A DNA stretch of 27,250 bases from a virus. Position 1 is the stretch's first letter. The number at the start of each line of letters is the position of its first letter. The stretch is from the IMG/VR virus record IMGVR_UViG_3300043411_000902, positions 1 through 27,250 of that record, one strand, 5' to 3'. Under the pieces are notes generated by a model, which searched no databases, had not been told where the DNA came from, and saw nothing but the letters and a program-made list of their open reading frames with translations. Shown here one piece after another: positions 12,422 to 21,700 of the stretch. Position numbers and translations under genes: made by a program.

Positions 12422-14119
12422 ATGAGTGCCTCCATCTGGAATCCAGCAAATTCGGTAGAGATCAGCAGTCCTTTTACTCATGCCAGCAGTTATGCAGCTT
12501 CTACTGTAGGTGGTAGATTGGTGTTGGATATATATCCGGAAGATGCGCCATACAATGCTGTAGGAGATGGAGTAACTGACGACACAGTAGCAATCAATGC
12601 TGCTATTGCAGGATTGACTTCCGGACAAACACTGCACCTTACGCAAGATTATGCTTGTTCTGGCGATGTGTTGATTACGAATAAATCTCGTATTAACATC
12701 ACCGGTCCCGGACGCCTGAAATTTATCACAGGTACGCTAGATGCCACTCTGCTAAAGTGTGTTGGCACCTGTTCCGATATTCGCATTACTGGAGTAAGTT
12801 TTGAGGGTGAAGGAAATACAGGAGCTACCTATTTTCAACGCGGTATTTATAACAATAGCGGACAAACTCTCTCTAATATTCTCGTAGCTTATTGCAGTTT
12901 CAGAAATCTAAATGTAGGCGTAGCTTTCAACGCTGAATCTAGTGGCAGTGCTGTTAACTGTTTTGCTCTATACAACACTATAGAAGATATTACAGGTGTT
13001 GTTGGTGGGCAAGGTTATGGTATCTTTGCCTCAAAGATCACAAACGTACAAATTATTGGAAATGATATCAATAGATGTCAGCGACATTCTATTTATGTTT
13101 CCAGAGGTTCCACTGTCCCGGGAACTGACTTTGGCTCTTTAGTCCACTCAAACATCATTCGGGATCATAGATCTACCGTTGCTACTCTAAATACCTACCC
13201 CGCAATCATGTGTGTTCGCGGGTATGGATATTCCATCAAGAACAATAAACTCATCAACTATAAAGATGGTGGGATCATGGTGATACAGGATACCGTAGAT
13301 CTTACATCTGCAGGATTCTCTGTCATAGAAGGCAATGAATTGAATGAGCGCAAGAACGCTGTATTCTCAATCATGGCCGGCGAGCAGCTTGATCCTACTT
13401 CTTATCACCTGAGAAATGTTCGCATAGCAAATAACAATATCACAACAGATATCAGTGTTGGCGGCTATCAACATGAAATTTACGTTCCAAATGGAACTAA
13501 TGTTGATATAGTAGATAATCGTCTCTATGTTGCGGCTATTCCAAATAGTACGTATGCGCCCATTGGAATAGGTGAATTCTCGGCGGCAGGTGTTACTGAT
13601 CTGGATAACATCTTTATTAGTCGTAACGTATTCAGAGGCTCTCTAGCATCGGCCTTTACACCTACTTCGCAATACCTGGTAAAAGTTTTTGATGACGCTT
13701 GCACAAGTGCTTCCCGTATCCGTATCGTAGATAACGATTGGGATGAAGAAGTTATGATTGGCTGTGCCGCATTTCCTGTGACTCAGACAAACACAAAGTG
13801 CATTGTGCAAGAGCGTGGAGGTTTGCGTACAGGTATTTACATTGCCGGAGATACAACACCCACAGTAGGCTTAGGTATGGAATATGTTGGAGTTGCTAAT
13901 TCAGGCGCTATCAATATCACTTCGCTAGATGATGGTGTCGGCCAGCAGAAAGTTACTCTCGGTTTTGCTGATGGGAATACTACGCTGAAGCATGCAACAG
14001 GAAATCTTAGACTGGCAGGTGGAGTAGATTTTGTATCTACTTCCAGAGACGTGGTGACTTTGATTTATTCTAGTGCTGCAGGTCAGTGGTGGGAATCTGG
14101 TAGATCAGTTAACGCATAG
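12422..14119 (+). CDS. tailspike with pectate-lyase-type beta-helix, probable glycan depolymerase
   Basis: This 565-aa protein begins with a short N-terminal region (1-40) likely to attach to the virion. The Pectate_lyase_3-type motif DAPYNAVGDGVTDDTVAINA follows at residues 41-60. Then comes a long right-handed beta-helix with repeated short strands and Asn ladders (ITGPGRLKFITGT, NVQIIGNDINRCQRHSIYVS, NVRIANNNITTDISV) to about residue 440. The last ~60 residues (LGFADGNTTLKHATGNLRLA and on, ending AAGQWWESGRSV) match a common tailspike tail. Such proteins bind and cut surface polysaccharides. Catalytic residues cannot be assigned by eye. The gene lies between adaptor and nozzle-like genes, away from the other receptor genes. 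Confidence 0.82.
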   Translation: MSASIWNPANSVEISSPFTHASSYAASTVGGRLVLDIYPEDAPYNAVGDGVTDDTVAINAAIAGLTSGQTLHLTQDYACSGDVLITNKSRINITGPGRLKFITGTLDATLLKCVGTCSDIRITGVSFEGEGNTGATYFQRGIYNNSGQTLSNILVAYCSFRNLNVGVAFNAESSGSAVNCFALYNTIEDITGVVGGQGYGIFASKITNVQIIGNDINRCQRHSIYVSRGSTVPGTDFGSLVHSNIIRDHRSTVATLNTYPAIMCVRGYGYSIKNNKLINYKDGGIMVIQDTVDLTSAGFSVIEGNELNERKNAVFSIMAGEQLDPTSYHLRNVRIANNNITTDISVGGYQHEIYVPNGTNVDIVDNRLYVAAIPNSTYAPIGIGEFSAAGVTDLDNIFISRNVFRGSLASAFTPTSQYLVKVFDDACTSASRIRIVDNDWDEEVMIGCAAFPVTQTNTKCIVQERGGLRTGIYIAGDTTPTVGLGMEYVGVANSGAINITSLDDGVGQQKVTLGFADGNTTLKHATGNLRLAGGVDFVSTSRDVVTLIYSSAAGQWWESGRSVNA

Positions 14120-14140
14120 TACTTAGCGGGAATCTAATCC

Positions 14141-15757
14141 ATGGGACAAGTAACATACCGCGCGAATCTATCTTCCTCAGTGTTTCCAATGACACTGGCG
14201 GATGCTGGGCGCGCGGTTATCATTCCAGGTCCGGATCAGAACTATGATCGTCGGGTTGATCCAACTGGTGAACAGAAGAATGCTGGCATTCCGCAAGCTA
14301 TCTTTCTTCAAGATGTGATGCCAACTGCGGATGGCTATCAATCTGTGGGTTATCTCAGCACAGGATCTTTGCCTGGAAGAAACGGCGGTGGAGTGGGTTT
14401 TCCTCTTCCACACTCTCAATTTGTATTCTTCTTTAACTCTGGAACTGCACAGAAGAATCTTCACGTACTTCTTAGGGAAGCGCCAGCAGGTTATTTGGAT
14501 GGAATCTCCGGTAATCTTCAAGCTGTCCCTGCAGTTTGGTCCTATACAACTGGATCAAATCCAGCTACTCCCTCAGGTGGCAATGTTCCCGGACTGAGTG
14601 TTGCATATGTGCGTGGAACGAATTACCTCTTTGACGGTGTAAAGCTTTATGAAGTAACTAACACGGCGGGTATCGTCGTAGATTTCGCCGATGTTAGTGG
14701 CACTGTCACAGGATTGGTTCTTGCGGATGTCATAGCCATTTGCTCCTGTGCAAACTATCTCATTGCACTTCTTGAAGATGGAACTGTTGCTTGGTCTTCT
14801 ACCACAACACCTGTTGATTTCACAGCTTCCCTAGTTTCAGGGGCTGGATCAACCATTCCTTCTGATCTTCAGGGCCCTGTCATGTTCATGACGGAAGCTC
14901 CAAATGCATTCTATATTTATACGACTAAAGGAGTTATCTACTCCCAATATACAGGCAATGCCCGCTATCCGTTCAAGTTTCATGCAATAGCAGATGCCGG
15001 TTCATATACCTTTCCTACACAAATCAGTTCTGATAGAAGTAGGTCCGTACAGTACGGATTTGATAACTCAAACAAAGTTTTTCAGATAGCTCCTGATGGG
15101 GCGCGTTTGATTTCTGCGGAAGTCAGTACATTTCTGGAGCGCCAGAAAAAGATTGATCTCTTTGATTCCAGTACTAATATCTTCACATTAGGTGCCTTAA
15201 GCACTACTCTGGCTATCACTTCCAAGAGACAGATCTATTTCTACCTAGACAGATACATTCTTCTGCCAATTAGTACATATACCTATGTATACGATATACT
15301 GCTCCAAAGATATGGAAGGTTAAAGATTTCTGGAATGATTCTTCAGCGTGCTGATGACGTAGCTACTGAACTTCATTTCGTATCAGGGGATGCAGGAGAC
15401 CTAGGATCTAAACTCACCTTTGATATCTATGACACAGACTACACCTTTGATGCAGTTCTAGCTATAGGTCGTTTCCAATACGCTCGCTCGCGCAAGATCA
15501 AACTGGAAGAGATTGAATTCGAGGGGCCACCGAATACCTCTGAATCTCCCGTGCCTGCTACAACTTGCATCATCCTGCCTTGCCAGGATGGTCGGAACTT
15601 TGATGCGCCTGTAATTCCAACGCTTGCCTCAGATTCAACTGGCGGATTGCTACATTATCTGTGCCACCAAACTGCACAGAATCACACAGTAGTTATCAAA
15701 GGTGCGTTCTCTGTGAATACTCTGCAACTTGCATTTACTGCTGCGGGTGCAAAGTGA
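14141..15757 (+). CDS. nozzle-like tail protein (P22 gp10 / beta-propeller type)
   Basis: This 538-aa protein is almost entirely beta. Repeated blade-like segments are visible (VAYVRGTNYLFDGVKLYEVT; ICSCANYLIALLEDGTVAWS followed by STTTPVDFTASLVSGAGSTI; FMTEAPNAFYIYTTKGVIYS; YVYDILLQRYGRLKISGM). The pattern 'WSSTTTPVDFTASLVSGAG' is common in phage proteins related to the P22 packaged-DNA stabilising gp10 or to podovirus nozzle proteins. These attach below the adaptor, close the channel and carry spikes. Gene order (adaptor, spike, this gene) supports that job. The exact family cannot be confirmed by eye. Its stop codon overlaps the GTG start of the next gene. Confidence 0.65.
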   Translation: MGQVTYRANLSSSVFPMTLADAGRAVIIPGPDQNYDRRVDPTGEQKNAGIPQAIFLQDVMPTADGYQSVGYLSTGSLPGRNGGGVGFPLPHSQFVFFFNSGTAQKNLHVLLREAPAGYLDGISGNLQAVPAVWSYTTGSNPATPSGGNVPGLSVAYVRGTNYLFDGVKLYEVTNTAGIVVDFADVSGTVTGLVLADVIAICSCANYLIALLEDGTVAWSSTTTPVDFTASLVSGAGSTIPSDLQGPVMFMTEAPNAFYIYTTKGVIYSQYTGNARYPFKFHAIADAGSYTFPTQISSDRSRSVQYGFDNSNKVFQIAPDGARLISAEVSTFLERQKKIDLFDSSTNIFTLGALSTTLAITSKRQIYFYLDRYILLPISTYTYVYDILLQRYGRLKISGMILQRADDVATELHFVSGDAGDLGSKLTFDIYDTDYTFDAVLAIGRFQYARSRKIKLEEIEFEGPPNTSESPVPATTCIILPCQDGRNFDAPVIPTLASDSTGGLLHYLCHQTAQNHTVVIKGAFSVNTLQLAFTAAGAK

Positions 15758-16089
15758 GTAATACCAACTCAGTTATCCCATACACCGGAGCTAAGCTCAA
15801 GGAACTGGCGGATACTATTGGAATCACACAATTTCCCGATGAAACCTCCTGGTACCAAGTGCTCGGAGGTTTGATCTTTCAGGGCGGGAAAGTTTCTGCG
15901 GCAGCTTCAGCAGCTACAACAGTTGTAGATTTTCCTGCCCCGTACCCAACTCAGGCCCTAGGAGTTTGGCTTCAGGTCTCGGGGGCTGCTGGTAACAATG
16001 CAGATGTGACAATCTCTTCCCTAGATTCCTTTAATCTGAACAATGGTGTAGGTATCCGAGACTATTACTGGTGGTCAGTAGGTGTATGA
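15754..16089 (+). CDS. small fibre-tip-like protein (111 aa, GTG start)
   Basis: The GTG at 15754 overlaps the nozzle stop (GTGA). The only upstream ATG would extend it deep into the nozzle gene with an unlikely Cys-rich leader, so GTG is preferred. After a helical N-terminus (IPYTGAKLKELADTIGITQF), residues 36-111 are beta-rich, with the pattern TTVVDFPAPYPTQALGVWLQ and a terminal YYWWSVGV. This resembles the C-terminal knob of gp53-like tail fibre proteins, which bind receptors. Here it is a stand-alone protein next to the nozzle, so it may form the tail tip or cap. Family assignment is moderate only. Confidence 0.6.
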   Translation: MSNTNSVIPYTGAKLKELADTIGITQFPDETSWYQVLGGLIFQGGKVSAAASAATTVVDFPAPYPTQALGVWLQVSGAAGNNADVTISSLDSFNLNNGVGIRDYYWWSVGV

Positions 16090-16109
16090 AATCCCTCCCT
16101 CCAGTAAAT

Positions 16110-16137
16110 TTGCTATTCCCTTATCATTGTGTACACT
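16110..16137 (+). promoter_or_regulatory. candidate internal promoter before the holin-like gene
   Basis: TTGCTA (16110-16115) and TACACT (16132-16137) each match sigma70 boxes at four positions, with a 16-nt spacer. The site lies in one of the few real gaps (65 nt) of the operon. GTGTACAC (16129-16136) is an 8-bp palindrome overlapping the -10. A separate promoter for lysis and ejection genes is plausible but unproven. Confidence 0.3.
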
Positions 16138-16154
16138 GGTGAAAAGGATCAGCT

Positions 16155-16466
16155 ATGTTATACGATCCTCGCACTGAACAACTCCCTGAAATTCACATTG
16201 ATAGGAATGGTCACGTGACTACTCCGGAACACCAAGATGCAGTGGGGAATATTTTGGGTAAGCTAGGAATTGCCTGGGCCGGCTTCTTTGCTGGCGTTTC
16301 TCTTTCTGATCTTGTACTTCTAGCTACCCTGATATACACCTGCATCCAAACAGGTATTCTGATCTGGGAGAAGATTATCAAACCCTGGCGACGGATGACT
16401 AAGTATCGGAAACTTGGTCTCACGCCGCCGGAATCTAAACCGATTCCTTTGAACTCAGGAGATTGA
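16155..16466 (+). CDS. holin-like small membrane protein (103 aa)
   Basis: The ATG has AAAAGGA about 7 nt upstream. Residues 1-30 are polar; 34-47 (LGKLGIAWAGFFAG) are moderately hydrophobic; 50-71 (LSDLVLLATLIYTCIQTGIL) form a clear transmembrane helix. Then comes a basic segment WEKIIKPWRRMTKYRK and a polar tail. One or two membrane helices followed by a cationic tail, at about 100 aa, is the usual layout of phage holins, which open the inner membrane at lysis. No endolysin or spanin gene is seen beside it, so a virion-associated membrane protein is the alternative. Confidence 0.55.
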   Translation: MLYDPRTEQLPEIHIDRNGHVTTPEHQDAVGNILGKLGIAWAGFFAGVSLSDLVLLATLIYTCIQTGILIWEKIIKPWRRMTKYRKLGLTPPESKPIPLNSGD

Positions 16467-16467
16467 A

Positions 16468-17112
16468 ATGGCAACAGGTTTTTCGTTTGACTGGAACAAA
16501 ACCAAGGTCAACCAGAACAACACTACTGTCCGCCGTAAGGAAGTTACTCAGGAAGCTGTAGATAAATACATCTATGATGTAATGTCCTCGGATCAAGGAC
16601 TTGCAGCTCTTTCTTCTGGTGAGAATCTTTCTGCAGGTTTCAATAGCTCTTCCAAAACTCTCATGGCTCAGGACATGATGACGAAACTCATTGGAGAGCT
16701 GGCGCAGATTACTGCTGCGGATATCACAGAAGAAGATAAGACTACCCGGCAGGATGAAAAGAAATCCAAAGCAGGCCTTGGAACTGTGATCTGCACGGAA
16801 CTAGCTGAGCAAGGACTTCTTGATCCTGATCTATACGAAGCTGGCGGTCCTGCATCTAAGCAAGTTTCCTATCTGACCTGGGTTGGTTATCACATCTGGG
16901 CTACCAAGGTAGTTTCCAAGATGAAGAAATCTCCGGCTCTCTGTTTCTTCCTCCTGCCGATTGTGCAATCTCGGTATCTGTTCCTGCTAAAGCGTCCTGG
17001 ATTCCATTTCCTTGGGCGCGCCACCGTTTATATTGGTCACCCGGTTTGCAATCTCATCGGTCGCTTGGTAACTCTGCGGGGCTCTTATGGCCGAAACAAC
17101 GAATTTGCTTGA
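16468..17112 (+). CDS. uncharacterised phage protein with conserved-looking C-terminal half (214 aa)
   Basis: GGAG lies 7 nt before the ATG, 1 nt after the holin-like gene. Residues 1-95 are polar and helical. From about 103 there is a distinct segment: GLGTVICTELAEQGLLDPDL, YLTWVGYHIWATKVVSKMKK, and then a hydrophobic, Cys- and aromatic-rich end (CFFLLPIVQSRYLFLL; GRATVYIGHPVCNLIGRLV). A very similar pattern ('TVICTEL...GY..WA..V...M..S') occurs, as I recall, in an uncharacterised family of proteobacterial phages and mobile elements. The C-terminus may associate with membranes. Function is unknown; location suggests lysis or DNA ejection. Its end overlaps the next gene by 26 nt. Confidence 0.68.
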   Translation: MATGFSFDWNKTKVNQNNTTVRRKEVTQEAVDKYIYDVMSSDQGLAALSSGENLSAGFNSSSKTLMAQDMMTKLIGELAQITAADITEEDKTTRQDEKKSKAGLGTVICTELAEQGLLDPDLYEAGGPASKQVSYLTWVGYHIWATKVVSKMKKSPALCFFLLPIVQSRYLFLLKRPGFHFLGRATVYIGHPVCNLIGRLVTLRGSYGRNNEFA

Positions 17113-18745
17113 GCTGATTGCTGGACAGACTTCCCGTACAATCGGGACTGTTCGCGCTGCTGGCCTTGCTGCTGCAAACAATGCAGTTGGTATGGAAGAT
17201 ACTGCGAAAGACTCTGAGCAAATCTATAAGAACATTGCTCAGGATCAAGCACTCGTTATTCGTACCCAGCAACTTGCTAGTATGCAGGTTCAGCAAGCAA
17301 CGCAGAAAGCTGTTACTGCCGCAGGTGGTATGGATGCGCTGTATGATACCATCGGCACTCTGCGCACTAGCCAGCAACAACTTCGTGGCGAACTTGATGT
17401 TCTGCGCACGGAAGAAGTTAATGCAACAGGTCTGAACATTCTTGGCCGAGTTAAGAAAGCTCTGGACTGGGATGGAACTCGTGCTAAGGTTGCAGCCACT
17501 GCAGGGAAGATTCAGCAAGAGGTCGCTGTAGCTACAGGTATTGAAGGTCGTATCAACGCAGTTGGCACGATTGCCCGTAACTCCGCCGAGTCCATTACTA
17601 CCGCATCCATTGAAGCATCTGCTCGTATTGCAGCAGCAGACATGAGCTTGCGTGCGAATCAGGCTAGGATTGAGGGTCTCCGGTTCAATACGGATCAGAT
17701 CAATCAAATCGCCGGGATGGAAGATAAGACTCTGGATGCAATGATTAAGCTCCAGGGAGTTGCTCGCGGCGAAGATCAATACCAGCTTGCCTTGCAGGAA
17801 GAACAGCGTCGCAGAGAACAGTTCTCCTGGCAGAAAGAACAAGCTGATGCGATCAAGGCCGAGAAGATTTCAGTTCGTGACTTTGAAGCTCGCACGAAAT
17901 ACTATGTAAACCTTGCTGAAGCTGCTCGCGGACAACCTCTTTCTGACGGCCCTGAATGGGAAGATCAACTGAAATTGTTCAAGTCCGGCGCATCTAAAGC
18001 GATTGAGGATCTATACAACAAGGGTAAGATGATTCATCAGACCGGAGTTTCCGTCATTGGAACTTCCCCGGCTGATACCGCACGAATCCTTTCTGCTAGT
18101 CCGCAAGGCCTGAATCTCCCAGAAGAGCGAAAGAAAGCCTTGGCGCTAGTTACTGAAGCTCAAGCTGCATTGGCACAAGCGCGCAAACTCCCTGCCTCCC
18201 CTCTCCAGGATGACAAGGACGGTTCTAAGGCCGCTGGATTTATCAATGGTTTTGTGAACGATCGGGTTACTCGCGATCTTGGTTTCATTGGCAATAACCT
18301 AGATAACCCGTTCCACATTGGTGACCTTGGTTCTTATATTGGCACTGCTGCGAATCCTGGTGTTCTTCGTTTCCAATCCTACCCTCTGGTGCAACGAGTC
18401 CTGAATCCAGCCATCGCCGCGAATCAATCACTCTCCGATCCAAACGTGGTTGTCGGCCTAGCCATGGCTGCTGTTCGTAAGGGAGATATCTCTTCTTCCC
18501 AAGCTGCTGCTGACATCACAAATATCTATCGCCGGGCGAATCTTCTCCACCGTGCGGCAGTTGGTTTTGATACCCTCGGCATTCGCACTCCCGAAGGCGG
18601 TGCTGGATACCGTGTCAAGATTAATGGTAAGGTTGTGGATATGACTGATTGGCCGGCTGTTGCAAGGGCAATGAATGAGCAGGGTTCGGCAGATGCGTTG
18701 AAAGCTTACCAGCGCACAGGTTCTGCAACTCCTCCTCGATACTAG
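17087..18745 (+). CDS. internal virion (ejection) protein, coiled-coil rich (552 aa)
   Basis: The protein overlaps the previous gene. Residues 1-290 are nearly all helical, rich in Ala, Gln, Glu and Lys (RTQQLASMQVQQATQKAVTA; ALQEEQRRREQFSWQKEQAD), with no membrane segment. The C-terminal part (about 330-552) is mixed, with GGAGYRVKINGKVVDMTDWP near the end. Large Ala/Gln-rich helical proteins directly upstream of a giant internal protein are typical of podovirus ejection proteins, which are packed in the head and exit with the DNA to extend the tail across the envelope. Position and composition support the call; sequence family is not identified. Confidence 0.72.
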   Translation: MAETTNLLELIAGQTSRTIGTVRAAGLAAANNAVGMEDTAKDSEQIYKNIAQDQALVIRTQQLASMQVQQATQKAVTAAGGMDALYDTIGTLRTSQQQLRGELDVLRTEEVNATGLNILGRVKKALDWDGTRAKVAATAGKIQQEVAVATGIEGRINAVGTIARNSAESITTASIEASARIAAADMSLRANQARIEGLRFNTDQINQIAGMEDKTLDAMIKLQGVARGEDQYQLALQEEQRRREQFSWQKEQADAIKAEKISVRDFEARTKYYVNLAEAARGQPLSDGPEWEDQLKLFKSGASKAIEDLYNKGKMIHQTGVSVIGTSPADTARILSASPQGLNLPEERKKALALVTEAQAALAQARKLPASPLQDDKDGSKAAGFINGFVNDRVTRDLGFIGNNLDNPFHIGDLGSYIGTAANPGVLRFQSYPLVQRVLNPAIAANQSLSDPNVVVGLAMAAVRKGDISSSQAAADITNIYRRANLLHRAAVGFDTLGIRTPEGGAGYRVKINGKVVDMTDWPAVARAMNEQGSADALKAYQRTGSATPPRY

Positions 18746-18761
18746 GAATTAGGGAATACTT

Positions 18762-21700
18762 ATGGATGACACCCTCTCAGCAGATTCATATCTCCCGAAC
18801 TACCTAGTTTCCGCGGACAATCATAACCTCGCTAATGGCGGGGTGTCTTGGCTTGATCCGCAATCCTGGGGAACTAAGCTCGGGAATGTAGGTAAGTTCA
18901 TCGCAGGTTCCGCACTCTCTGGAACTAACAGCTTCTATAACACAGCAGTCGCTGTTGGAAACTGGTTCGGGGCGGAAACTCCTGAACGCGACACTGCTTC
19001 CTGGATCACGGAGTTTGATACTGATCTGGGAAAGTATTACCGTGAAAACCAAGCCGCCGTAGATCTGGGCGGTTTTGTTCTTGGTTCCCTGGTTCCTGGT
19101 ATTGGCGGTGTGAAGATCTTTAATGCAGGTCAAGTTGCACTGAAGACTGCACTGGCAGAAGGTAAGGTTGGTGGCACACTTGCTAAGTCCCTGGGCCTTC
19201 TGGTAGATCGCACGGACAATCTTCTGAGTGCTGCTGCTGCAGAAATCAATGGTTCCACCACTGCCCTGAAACTTCTAAATGTCAATACTACCAAAGCCCT
19301 AGCCGCTGGAGTTTGGCAGAACACTTTGGAAGCGGCTGCGTTTGAAACAATTGTACAAGCTACAATGTTTCGTTCACCTATCCTGGATCAACAAGATGCT
19401 GGCGATATTGCGCAAAACATTGCAGTTGGCGGTCTTCTTGGGGGTACTATTGGTGGTGCTTTCGGGGCTGCTAAGTTACTTGGAACTCTGAAGAAATCTG
19501 TTGCAGCAGAGGATGTTCTGCGCCGACCTTTTATGGAACGGCCAGCTATGTCAGAACGGACAACTCCTTCTGAGCGGATTGTGCAACTAGCGCATGATAC
19601 GGAAGTAGCTGCAACTCAGTCAGTAGCGGGTCCTGTGCAAGTAGCTCCTGGAGTTTCCAGCACACTCCTGGCAGATCGCATCCGCAAGAACTTTGATGAC
19701 ACCCGCACTGCAATCCACGATCTGACTGGACAAGACACTGTTCTTGCAAACGTGGTTGCCAATCTGAGCCAGCCGTTAGTTCGTGATGGCCAGATGATTC
19801 CAGGGTTCGCGCAGAACTACTTCGCCAATTTCTCTGGAGCTATCCGCATTCTCCGGCCGATGGAGGAATCTGCGGCTGAGACTAGGATGCTAAAGGCTAT
19901 TGCAAAGGGAGAAGTTCCTGAGCAAACAGTGGCGTCTAGATTCGTGAAGCTATTTGGTGACGATGCCGGGAAAGTTTCCGAGAGCGCGCCACTCCTGCCA
20001 TCCCTGGGAGATCTTCATTCCGGAGAGAAAGCAGTTCTGTCTGCTGTCCGGAAGTATGAGTTTGCTCCGAAGTTTGATGGTTCAACTGTTTGGTCTGCAC
20101 TTGCCGTTAAAGGAAACCGCGGCTATCTGGAAGCGGAAGCTCGCTACATCTGGGCCTCGAAAGTTCTGAAGGAAATCCCAGAAGGTGCGATGATTGGGAA
20201 GTACGATATCCCAGTTCTAGAGCGTGCGTATAAGGATTTCAAACCAGGAATTAAAATCATTTCTGGTGAAGGTCCGTCCCTGGAAGTCCTAACGGTATCT
20301 TCCAAGCAGGAACTTTATGACATCCTGAAAGCTTCCAAGGAAGATGCTGCTAATTATCTGCTCTACAATATGTCCATCAAGAAAGGTGGGCACATTCCTG
20401 TTGAGCAAGGAACTGAAGCAGCAGCGCGAATTGTGAATACTCGGCAAGGTTATTTGGAAGGGCTTCCTTCTAGTAGCGAAGCTGATGATTTGTTTGCGGC
20501 TCAGACGAATCATACCAAGTACTTGGAAGAACTTCGTGCTCGTGGACTTTCCACTAATGCTACTGAAGTTGTTGATCCGGTGTTCCTGCCGAAGTATGCA
20601 AAGATCATTTACGATGTAGATCGTGATATCGCTGCAACTACGCCGAACATTCTGGATGCAATCACCTTCTATAAGACTCAGCAAAAGATCTACGAGGAAG
20701 GTGCTTCCAGAGTATTCGCTCGGGTGATTGGTGAACCTAGCCAGCAATTCCCGGATATCACAGATCGGATGCTTCTGACTGCCAATCGCTCTGGATCTGG
20801 CGCAGGTCTGATTAGTGCGGAGAACGCTAACTACGGCACCCTCGGATCTACCCTGGCCTCTGTTGGTTCCGTAACCCGGAATGTAAAGCAACTGTTCCGC
20901 AAACAAACCTCGGATGCAATGGCTGCTCCTTTGGTAAAGCTTGGCGGGAAGCAGGAAGCTGCATTTGAATTCGAAAGTATCAATCAAAAGGTCACTCGTT
21001 CTGGCCAGCTCTGGGTTCGTTTGAGCGACAGTGGTGAGGAATATCTCGTAACTCAGCGAGCGATGAAACAGTTCACCGATAAGGAAACTGGCGCCTTTGA
21101 TTATGATTCCATGTTTGCCACACTTCCTGAGGATCTGATTTCCCTGAAGCACCCTGAAACTGTTGGCGCCATTGATGCACATATCCAAACATCTGGTCGC
21201 CGCACTCAAGCTTTCCGGGATATCCGCTCCCAGCAAGGACATACGGATGCAAAGGATCCTTCTGTGTTCCGGCCAATTCGCCCAGATCTGAAACAATATC
21301 CACATTTCGCTTTTGTGGTAGATCCTCGCGTCACTGGATCTGGCCACAAGACAATGATTCATGCGGCCTCAGAAAAGGAACTCGCGGCTCTGATTGATAA
21401 GGTGCCAGCTCAGTACAAGGTTGTCACTAAGAGCGACACTGAAGAATTCTTCCGTGCTCGTGGTGAATACGAATACTCCCGTACTCTGAATGAGAACTAC
21501 ATCAACAGTGATCTTTCCAATGCTGGTGTGTTCTCCAATTTCTTTCCGAAGTCTGATCCGCAAAAGATCATTGACGATGTGATCCAGCAACACTTCCGTG
21601 AATCAGACACTCTGGTTACGGAAGCTGTTCGCCTTCGCTATGAGGCACAATTCTCATTGCTGGAGGATTTTGGTAAGCAATACTCTAAGATTGAAACCTC

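Noticed and set aside
17054-17842. 262-aa minus-strand ORF opposite the 552-aa ejection protein
   Set aside because: Antisense shadow, rich in Cys, Ser and Leu as expected from reversed Ala/Gln codons; no start signals.
20289-21362. 357-aa minus-strand ORF inside the giant ejection protein gene
   Set aside because: It lies wholly antisense to a well-supported gene. Open antisense frames arise here from codon bias of the sense gene; there is no ribosome-binding site and no recognisable domain.
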